Below, piece after piece: positions 52,856 to 59,735 of a stretch of 64,000 nucleotides of DNA. Positions within the stretch are counted from its first letter, which is position 1, and every line of letters begins with the position of its first letter. Under the pieces are notes generated by a model. The model was given only the letters and a program-made list of their open reading frames with translations. It did no database searches and was not told where the DNA came from. Source of the stretch: UBA2365 sp964594045 (GTDB taxonomy: Bacteria; Bacteroidota; Bacteroidia; Chitinophagales; Saprospiraceae); NCBI GenBank assembly GCA_964594045.1, contig CAZQKR010000002.1:99650-163649 (forward strand). The letters are read 5' to 3'. A program made the position numbers and the translations under genes.

Positions 52856-53437
52856 TTATTTTATTGCGTTGATTATTTGCTGTTGAATTTGTTTTTCTCT
52901 TAGTGTTTCAATTTTCTGCTTCAAAGATTTTTCCTTGTTGCGGAGTTTGGTGATTTGCAGAATCGCCTTTTGGGTTTCCATATCCGGTACAGCAATTTCC
53001 AAATTCCCTAAAACTTGTTTTGAGATAGAAGGAATGGAAGTGCCGATAGCCTGTCCTTTTAAAAGTGTTTGTGTTGTATGGATATTAAGAAACCATGCCA
53101 AATATTGAGGTAACACGTTTTTGTCGATAAGTCGAAGTACGAAAAAGGAAGTCGATGCAACAGAAGGCTCATTATGGTTTTCAAAAACGGCTGCAAAGTT
53201 TTTTGTTCCTTTCGCTGCAAATAACACATCGCCATCTTTAAGCAAGTGTTTTTCAGAAATTCCCTCAGCCAGCAAATCGGGGTGAAGAACCGTCTGCAAC
53301 AGCCCATTTTCGTCAAAATGCTTGGATTGTAAATAAACGACATTGCCGCTGCCAGAGGGCTTTGCAAAGAGTCCGGTTTGGATGGTTGAGATATGTTTTA
53401 ATTGTTTTTTCAAAAATTTATTTTTAAGTAATAACAT
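52856..53437 (-). CDS. Single-TRD HsdS-like protein (half specificity subunit)
   Basis: A 193-aa protein with one target-recognition domain of the HsdS family (LKHISTIQTGLFAKPSG, KDGDVLFAAKG, IPSISKQVLGNLEIAVPDMETQKAI) and one C-terminal conserved coiled coil (KLRNKEKSLKQKIETLREKQIQQQII). The ATG at 53437 is preferred to an upstream TTG at 53467. It is the first gene of the operon, 5 bp before hsdM. Half-size S proteins can form homodimers that act as complete specificity subunits, or regulate the assembly. Which applies here is unknown. It does not look like a frameshifted remnant: start, stop and spacing are clean. Confidence 0.85.
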   Translation of the reverse strand: MLLLKNKFLKKQLKHISTIQTGLFAKPSGSGNVVYLQSKHFDENGLLQTVLHPDLLAEGISEKHLLKDGDVLFAAKGTKNFAAVFENHNEPSVASTSFFVLRLIDKNVLPQYLAWFLNIHTTQTLLKGQAIGTSIPSISKQVLGNLEIAVPDMETQKAILQITKLRNKEKSLKQKIETLREKQIQQQIINAIK

Positions 53438-54049
53438 TACAAAATTCGTTTTAGTTCCCTGAAACAAATTATTTTTACAAAAAAATTAAAGTATAAAATC
53501 TACAAACACATACTCCAATCACCTTCATTTTCGTTTTACCTCCAGGACTAACCAAATTCACCTTTCCCTGAGCTGCAAAACCTCAGACCAACAAAAGTGG
53601 ATTTACCCTCGTAAATTATGAATTCCTGTATTGTGCAATTGGATTTCCACAGTATCCCATCAGGCGTGCAGTCTATGAAAGGCTGTACTTCTTCTAATAA
53701 AATGGAGAGTAAAACAGGAAGGTATTTATTGATCCGGATTTAAGGAAAAAAGTTTTGTCAGCGATGGCGTTACCTGGAGGATCCAGGGTTATTTTTCATT
53801 TATGTCGACAAAAGTGTATTTACAAAACATTTTTACGTGTGTAAAAGTGTTGAGAAGGTACATATTTCAGGAGATATGATATTTATGCTGAATGCAGATG
53901 GGGGTTTGGCTTGCTGTATACCTGGTATCGAAATACCCTAAAACTGCTAAGCTGAATGATTACATAAAATGTGTATCATATCATATAAAAATCGGCGTAG
54001 GATTTCCTACGCCGAATGAATTAAAGAGGACTCTGCTATTTTTTTCAAT
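53438..54049. other. Intergenic region upstream of the RM operon
   Basis: 612 bp without a coding frame. It contains the promoter region of the RM operon at the left and the terminator of the lipoprotein gene at the right. The middle looks like decayed sequence without recognisable relatives. Confidence 0.45.
53985..54016 (-). terminator. Rho-independent terminator of the lipoprotein gene
   Basis: On the minus strand a perfect 9-bp stem CGGCGTAGG / CCTACGCCG (53993-54001 and 54006-54014) with a 4-nt loop is followed by ATTTTTATAT. Confidence 0.88.
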
Positions 54050-54844
54050 CTAAAAAGCTGCCCCTATTGAACCTACTACAGCTCCTCCTGTCGCACAACC
54101 AATAGTCACGTTGCCCATCCCACCTTGAATTATCTGGTCGCTAATTGCATCACCAGCGCCTTTAACGTCAGCCTTAATTATGTCACCAGCCCATTTTTTT
54201 AATTGATCCCACCAACCTGGACCTATGGCTCTTGTTTCATACAAAATAGTAATATCAGTTCGTTTTTTATTTTCTAAATTAATATACTCTGCTGACCAAA
54301 ATGCTGTTGAATATGTTGAAATCGCATTCATACCAAATAAGATAAACTTCTCTTCATCTCTTAACTCTAGAGTATTTATCCAAACTGCTATTTTTTTCAA
54401 ATCACTAATTGCCAGTTCTGGTTTATTTTCATCCAAATTATCAATAACAGAAGTGGTCTTTTGAAAAAACTCATTAATAGGCTCTGATACAGAATATCCC
54501 ACTATTTTATTTAGCCATTGTGTTGATCCTGGATTATTGTGAATTTTTTTAAATGTTTCATACCTCGTTTTGACAATTTCATCTGATGGGTTTATTCCAT
54601 CGATTTCAAGAATTAATGGCAGTAACACGTCAACGGGATCGAGAATTTTAATTTCTGACCCAGATAAACAAGCTTTAAGATAAAACTCTATCCATTCATT
54701 ATGGGTCTGTCCAATAATGTCATGGGGATTATCTATATTAAATGGCTCTAATTCCCTCCAATCCATTAGTGGCTTGTCCTCTTTTTCACAACCTGAAAAA
54801 AATAATATAAAACAAATGGAATACAAATAAAATAATAATCTCAT
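54050..54844 (-). CDS. Lipoprotein with glycine-zipper-like C-terminus, unknown family
   Basis: A 264-aa predicted lipoprotein. The ATG at 54844 gives MRLLFYLYSICFILFFSGC with lipobox FSGC; upstream in-frame codons would spoil this signal. The central part (about 40-200) is helical and acidic and I do not recognise it. The last 40 residues are different: KGAGDAISDQIIQGGMGNV followed by a Gly/Ala/Val-rich stretch ending GGAVVGSIGAAF, like a glycine zipper or the hydrophobic tail of small pore-forming peptides. The gene is strongly AT-rich compared with its right neighbour and adjoins the RM locus, suggesting acquisition. The function is unknown. Confidence 0.65.
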   Translation of the reverse strand: MRLLFYLYSICFILFFSGCEKEDKPLMDWRELEPFNIDNPHDIIGQTHNEWIEFYLKACLSGSEIKILDPVDVLLPLILEIDGINPSDEIVKTRYETFKKIHNNPGSTQWLNKIVGYSVSEPINEFFQKTTSVIDNLDENKPELAISDLKKIAVWINTLELRDEEKFILFGMNAISTYSTAFWSAEYINLENKKRTDITILYETRAIGPGWWDQLKKWAGDIIKADVKGAGDAISDQIIQGGMGNVTIGCATGGAVVGSIGAAF

Positions 54845-55297
54845 TTCTATAAATTTTAAGTTTGAAAAAAAATATAAATTATACTGATAATTAAAATGTT
54901 TGTTTTTGACCGGAAGCATTTACATAAGCAGAATAATGGATTAAAGCAATGTGACCAGATCTGATAAAATACAGAAACCACCTGCGATAGTTTTGCTGAT
55001 TGACTGGAAGTCTTGTGTGATTGATATACTTTTTTATTTCACTTTCCATTTTATTTTGAATTTTTCGGTGTCCTGCAAAGCTATATAGTTTAAAGCAGTC
55101 TACTCTTGCCAATGTACACACGGTATTTCCTGGGCTACAAACGGTATATTTTACTTACCATACGGCATAAATGACCGGAGAAATGTCTGGTTTTGTATTC
55201 TATCGAGATCCTGCCAACAATTTGATTTATGGTTTCGCTCCGCCTTCCCTTCAAAGTTCGGTTTACGACCTTTGATCTTGGTTTATGCCAAGACCGG
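54845..55297. other. Intergenic region downstream of the FISUMP gene
   Basis: 453 bp. At the right end lies the hairpin that follows the variable-region-like codons. The rest has short open frames (for example 54891-55121) without recognisable relatives. I searched it by eye for a template-repeat-like copy of the gene end and found none. Confidence 0.45.
55276..55293. repeat. Hairpin directly after the FISUMP stop codon
   Basis: TCTTGG (55276-55281) and CCAAGA (55288-55293) form a perfect 6-bp stem with a 6-nt loop, 4 bp past the stop codon. Position and size resemble the cruciform found just downstream of DGR variable regions. There is no T run, so it is not an intrinsic terminator. Confidence 0.55.
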
Positions 55298-58200
55298 TCA
55301 GTCAACCTTAAGGCAACGCACAGACTTCCCATACACCCGGCAGCCGTAGTATGTGTAGGCCCCATCGCTGTAGAAGGTCAGGGCCCATACATCGAGACCA
55401 TCTACGGTACTGCTCCAGTAGTAGCCTTCCGAACCATCATAGTCGACCGAGTCATCGAAGTAGCCTCCGCGACGGCCCGCTAAGGGTAACTTGATCGGTG
55501 AAGCAAAAGCCCCGTCAGTGTTGTTGGAGCTCCAACTGGCACGCTCTGTATCCCATTCAGCCTGTGTTGGCAGACGATATCCATCCGGACAAGGGTTGTT
55601 GGTGCCACCTTCTCCCTGCCACAGATTGTGGTTTTGGGGAGAACGCCAGTCGTTAGGATAGTTTGGAGCCATAATAAACATATTATGCCCCGGCACATCG
55701 CTGTTACTCAGATTAGTCGTGGTGGACGAAGTCCTTACCTGGTGCCCGTCATCCAGCCTTCCCCATTGGAAAAGATCTCCATAGGCTTGTGAGTCATCGC
55801 TGTCTTCGGCAACCCTGGTGGCACCCAGGTTACGGTCGAGCCAGCATTTGTTGCCCGTGCTTAAAACTGTTCCATACGTCACAGTGCTGCCATTGTAGGT
55901 AAAAGTTACGGTTGACGTTCCGCATATAAAGACAGTTTCAGTTGTAATAACTAATTCATTACCATATACCGTACCTGATGCATTTGTTGCATAGGCTCTC
56001 AGGTAGTACGTGGCATTTGGAACAAGTCCGGTCATTTCGCTTTGATATACCCCAGTTCCGGCCCCGTCATTGGTCATCCCTTCGTTATTATTTGTGGCAG
56101 GTGCTGTTGTTGTACTCCAAACAATACCCCTTTGAGTGATCGGAGAACTACCTTCATTAAAAACATATCCTCCGGACATGGCACTGTTGAATGTGATTTC
56201 ACTTACCGGATAGGTTTCTATCACGGGCAGATCATTATCATGCCACCCTATGACATTAAGGACTGCATTTTGTTCGACAGTGATATGACCTTCATTAATA
56301 ATGCTTTTCGCGAAACCTTCAAAACCTGACGGGACGGTGATATCACCGGATGTGGCCACAATCACATTATTGCAGTTATCCGGCACGAATCCCAGGTTCC
56401 ATTTGAGTGGATCATTCCACAGTCCGGCTCCACCGGTCCAACTTATAGCTCTGCCGCAAATGTCCGCTTCGAAATCTATCTCCTCCCCATAAGCCGTACC
56501 CGCATTATTAATGGCAAATGCCCGCACGTAATAGCTGGTAGCCGGGGTAAGTCCGGTTAAATTGCTTGTAAATACACCTGATCCGGTTCCATCATTGGTT
56601 ATACCTTCATTGGTATCCACTGTTGGGTTTTGTAAAGTGCTCCACACAACGCCTCGGTTAGTAATTGCCGCTCCGCTATCGCTGGTAATGTTGCCGCCGG
56701 AAATTGCAGAGGTTGAAGTAATTCCCGTAACGGCAGTTGTGGTAAGTGTGGGTAAAACAGGCTGAGAGCAATCATATCCGCTTGGATCATCACCGCTTAT
56801 GGTCCAACCCTTATTGCTGATCAGGTTGTTTCGGGCTGTGACGGCATTGGTGCCGTATTGAAGGTCACCTGCACCTAGTACCCGGTTGTTTGGTGTATTG
56901 GGATTATTGCTCCAGCCAATTAGGGTATTTGAGTAATTCTCGCAGCTCATTCCGCTGAGATCAAACATCTGGTCCAAATTAACATTACTGTTCAACGACC
57001 AATTTCCAAGACTCTGATTGAAGGAAGTGGCATAATTAAACATACCACCCATATAGGTCACATTTCCAGTGTTCCAGTTTCCGATATCCTGATTGAATGA
57101 ATTAGCATTGTAGAACATCGATGTCATATTGTACACATTGCCAGTATTCCAGGCTCCAATATCCTGATTGAAGGAAGAGGCATGATCAAACAACCCTGAC
57201 AGATCGGTAACATTTCCAGTGTTCCAGTTACCAATATCCTGGTTAAAGGAGGTGGCATTGTAAAACATTGCTGACATATTAGTCACATTTCCGGTATTCC
57301 AGTTTCCGATCTCCTGATTGAAGGAAGAGGCGTAGGCGAACATCCCTACCATATTGGTCACACTGCTTGTGTTCCAGTTTCCAATATCTTGATTGAAGGA
57401 AGTAGCATTGTAAAACATATAGACCATATTTGTAACGCTACCCGTATTCCAGTTGCTGATATTTTGATTAAAGGAAGTGGCATTATAAAATAATTGCGAC
57501 ATATTGGTCACATTGCCAGTATTCCAGTTGCCGATATCCTGATTGAAAGAAGTAGCAAAAACAAACATCTCGCCCATACTTATCACGTTACCAGTATTCC
57601 AGTTGCCGATATCCTGATTGAAGGAACTGGCAAAACAAAACATCCCTGACATATTGTTCACATTGCTGGTATTCCAATCTCCAATATTTGAAGGGCTGTT
57701 CAATGCCTGACACCACATGAACATTTGATTCATGCTTTGAACACCAGTCAGATCAGGTGTATCCGAAGCACTAATCTGCAAATTCTCACAGCTCTTGAAT
57801 GCGTCTTGCATACTTGTCCAGACAACATCACCCCATTGAGTGACATCCACCAATCTATTGCGGTCTGACCCGTTATTGATGAAAAACCTTTGAAGATTCT
57901 GGGGTTCAATTTCCAGGCTGATTGTCGATCCTGCAGGTATTCCTGTGATCGTACATAGGGATGTGCCAGCCGGCAATGTCCCACTTCCGGATGTTCCTGC
58001 CGGTATGGTTTCCCAGGTGTATGCTGCATCTCCTGTTGCAATAGTTGCATTGAATTGAATCTGGTTTGCACCGCTACCTGCGTCAAGGGACAGATTCCAT
58101 ATTGTTATAAAAGGATCGTTAGACAATAATTCTAGGAAATTTGCCGTCAAAGTAATATTGGTAGCTGGCATGGACAAAACAAAACTTGCCTGATCGCTAA

Positions 58201-59542
58201 CCTCATTTTCAACTTCATCTGTCCAGTTGATGAATTGCCAGCCCCCATTCGGGGTGGCTGTGATGTTTATATTGGTTCCTTCGGTGTATTGGCCGGCGCC
58301 GGTTGTTGTGCCTGCTTCAGATGGGTCTACTAGCAACGTCAAAATATTGTTTGCCGGTAAATAATCACATTCCATAAAAATATCTCCGATAATTTCCCAT
58401 TCCAAACCATAGATCAAATTGTTCCTGGCATTCTGCCCTTCCCAATAAGAAAGTCCTTGTGCTCCTAAAGTCCTGTACATAGGTGTTAAAGGATTGCCAC
58501 TCCAACCGATAAGGGTATTGTCATATTGTTCACAGCTCATGCCGCAATTATCCAACATTGCATATAAATCAACCTGCGATTTTAACGTCCAGTTTCCAAT
58601 GGACTGGTTAAATGTAACAGCACCAGTAAACATATTATTCATGGATGTCACATTGCAGGTATTCCAATTATTAATAGGTTGATTGAATGATACAGCATTA
58701 GAGAACATGTTTTTCATGGTTGTTACATTGCCAGTATTCCAATTACCAATTGGCTGGTTAAATGCAGTAGCGTTATTAAACAAAAAACTCATATTTGTTA
58801 CATTGGATGTATTCCAACTTCCTATATTTTGATTGAACAAAGTAGCATTACCAAACATTGCTGCCATATCTGTTACATTTGATACATCCCAATTTCCTAT
58901 GTTCTGATTAAAAGAACTGGCTAATTCAAACATATTACGCATTGTTGTCACATTGGATGTGTTCCAGTTTCCTATGTCTTGATTAAAGGTTTGGTTATTG
59001 AAGAAAGTTAAGGACATATTGGTCACAGAACCTGTGTTCCAAGCCCCAATATTGGCAGGTCCATTTACGTTGGCACTATTAAACATGCTTTTCATATTTT
59101 GTACCAGGGATAAGTCCGGAGTATCGGTAGCAGAGATGTTCAAATTAGTGCATCCATAAAATGCCGATTCCATACTTGTCCATGCCACATCGCCCCAGGA
59201 AAGGATGTCAACCAGTAATTCATTTCCATAAGGATTGCCGGGGTTAAAAAAAAATCTTTGTAAATGTTGAGGCTCAATATGCAATTCAATAACAGCTCCA
59301 TGGGGCAGACCATCAATATAGCGATAAACTGTTCCGGGGCCCAGGTAACCATATCCACTGGAACTTCCAGAGACCTCTGTCCAGGTGTAAGCAGCTGTAA
59401 AACCTGGTGCAACTGTAGCATGGAACCCTATCGTTGTAGTGCCATAGATCGACAAATCCCATCTTGTTATAAAAGGATTTTGTCCCCAAACTGCTTCGAC
59501 AGACAAGCATAAAAATATGATCAGTAAAATTGCATTTTTCAT
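55298..59542 (-). CDS. BspA-like (DUF285) surface protein with C-terminal FISUMP / C-type-lectin-like domain
   Basis: A 1414-aa secreted protein with a signal peptide ending near EAVWGQ. Two similar halves (about 22-470 and 475-910) each start with a WDLSIYG/WNLSLDAG beta domain followed by DUF285 repeats of about 25 residues. There are seven repeats at 162-326 and ten at 615-860, with core FNQDIGNWNTGNVTNM. A divergent InlB-B-repeat-like domain lies at about 400-470. Two fibronectin-like domains (about 934-1027 and 1110-1203, with RGVVWST and YYVRAFA) follow. Residues about 1206-1414 are a FISUMP domain (CWLDRNLGATRVA, CPDGYRLPTQAEW, GYYWSSTVDG, SVRCLK), related to the C-type-lectin-like folds of DGR targets. 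No T9SS tail is visible. The DNA of the last 70 codons is GC-richer than the repeats. An adhesion or ligand-binding role is likely. Confidence 0.85.
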   Translation of the reverse strand: MKNAILLIIFLCLSVEAVWGQNPFITRWDLSIYGTTTIGFHATVAPGFTAAYTWTEVSGSSSGYGYLGPGTVYRYIDGLPHGAVIELHIEPQHLQRFFFNPGNPYGNELLVDILSWGDVAWTSMESAFYGCTNLNISATDTPDLSLVQNMKSMFNSANVNGPANIGAWNTGSVTNMSLTFFNNQTFNQDIGNWNTSNVTTMRNMFELASSFNQNIGNWDVSNVTDMAAMFGNATLFNQNIGSWNTSNVTNMSFLFNNATAFNQPIGNWNTGNVTTMKNMFSNAVSFNQPINNWNTCNVTSMNNMFTGAVTFNQSIGNWTLKSQVDLYAMLDNCGMSCEQYDNTLIGWSGNPLTPMYRTLGAQGLSYWEGQNARNNLIYGLEWEIIGDIFMECDYLPANNILTLLVDPSEAGTTTGAGQYTEGTNINITATPNGGWQFINWTDEVENEVSDQASFVLSMPATNITLTANFLELLSNDPFITIWNLSLDAGSGANQIQFNATIATGDAAYTWETIPAGTSGSGTLPAGTSLCTITGIPAGSTISLEIEPQNLQRFFINNGSDRNRLVDVTQWGDVVWTSMQDAFKSCENLQISASDTPDLTGVQSMNQMFMWCQALNSPSNIGDWNTSNVNNMSGMFCFASSFNQDIGNWNTGNVISMGEMFVFATSFNQDIGNWNTGNVTNMSQLFYNATSFNQNISNWNTGSVTNMVYMFYNATSFNQDIGNWNTSSVTNMVGMFAYASSFNQEIGNWNTGNVTNMSAMFYNATSFNQDIGNWNTGNVTDLSGLFDHASSFNQDIGAWNTGNVYNMTSMFYNANSFNQDIGNWNTGNVTYMGGMFNYATSFNQSLGNWSLNSNVNLDQMFDLSGMSCENYSNTLIGWSNNPNTPNNRVLGAGDLQYGTNAVTARNNLISNKGWTISGDDPSGYDCSQPVLPTLTTTAVTGITSTSAISGGNITSDSGAAITNRGVVWSTLQNPTVDTNEGITNDGTGSGVFTSNLTGLTPATSYYVRAFAINNAGTAYGEEIDFEADICGRAISWTGGAGLWNDPLKWNLGFVPDNCNNVIVATSGDITVPSGFEGFAKSIINEGHITVEQNAVLNVIGWHDNDLPVIETYPVSEITFNSAMSGGYVFNEGSSPITQRGIVWSTTTAPATNNNEGMTNDGAGTGVYQSEMTGLVPNATYYLRAYATNASGTVYGNELVITTETVFICGTSTVTFTYNGSTVTYGTVLSTGNKCWLDRNLGATRVAEDSDDSQAYGDLFQWGRLDDGHQVRTSSTTTNLSNSDVPGHNMFIMAPNYPNDWRSPQNHNLWQGEGGTNNPCPDGYRLPTQAEWDTERASWSSNNTDGAFASPIKLPLAGRRGGYFDDSVDYDGSEGYYWSSTVDGLDVWALTFYSDGAYTYYGCRVYGKSVRCLKVD
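55328..55405 (-). other. Candidate DGR variable region
   Basis: Codons for residues 1380-1405. In the run from GLDVWALTF to YYGCRVYG many codons have the form NNC (CTC, GCC, ACC, TAC, AGC, GCC, TAC, TAC, GGC, TGC), as expected if an AAC-rich template was copied with random changes at adenines. The flanks encode the conserved YYWSST and GKSVRC. No template repeat or reverse transcriptase was seen in this window. Confidence 0.45.
56963..57700 (-). repeat. DUF285 repeat tract 2 (ten 75-bp repeats within the surface-protein gene)
   Basis: Tandem in-frame repeats of about 75 bp encoding SFNQDIGNWNTGNVTNMxxMFxxA. Adjacent units are highly similar at DNA level, so unequal recombination could change copy number. 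Confidence 0.85.
58565..59059 (-). repeat. DUF285 repeat tract 1 (seven 75-bp repeats)
   Basis: Seven in-frame units of the same 25-residue type, more diverged from each other than those of tract 2 (NIGAWNTG, DIGNWNTS, NIGNWDVS, NIGSWNTS, PIGNWNTG, PINNWNTC, SIGNWTLK). Confidence 0.8.
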
Positions 59543-59576
59543 TTCCCGGGAATTTAAACTAACATTTGAATTGCTT

Positions 59577-59584
59577 CAAATATA
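59577..59584 (-). promoter_or_regulatory. -7 box TATATTTG for the BspA/FISUMP gene
   Basis: Minus-strand TATATTTG lies 34 bp upstream of the ATG at 59542 and matches TAnnTTTG. The -33 box is not clear. Confidence 0.45.
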
Positions 59585-59735
59585 AACAATACGCTCCCTC
59601 CTGCCTCATGTCAATGTACCATTGGTAGTGATCGCATGATGAATGGTAGTGAATCCTGAACTAACGGTTGGGAGAAGATCAGGTTTGCTGGTCAAAATCA
59701 GTTTATTAAAGCCTCAAATGCCTGATTATTTATAA

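Noticed and set aside
52856..53437. Broken hsdS pseudogene
   Set aside because: Start, stop, domain ends and 5-bp spacing to hsdM are intact, so a functional half-size subunit is more likely than a fragment.
54891..55121. 76-aa gene between the lipoprotein and the FISUMP gene
   Set aside because: It overlaps the start region of the lipoprotein, has no recognisable family or signal, and its composition is not convincing. A relic of a mobile element is possible but unsupported.
54845..55297. DGR template repeat or reverse transcriptase directly downstream of the FISUMP gene
   Set aside because: Read on both strands, no near copy of the gene end and no reverse-transcriptase motif (such as xADD) was found.
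55298..59542. T9SS sorting domain at the end of the BspA/FISUMP protein
   Set aside because: The protein ends with the FISUMP motif SVRCLKVD and has none of the NP / GR motifs of type A or B sorting domains.
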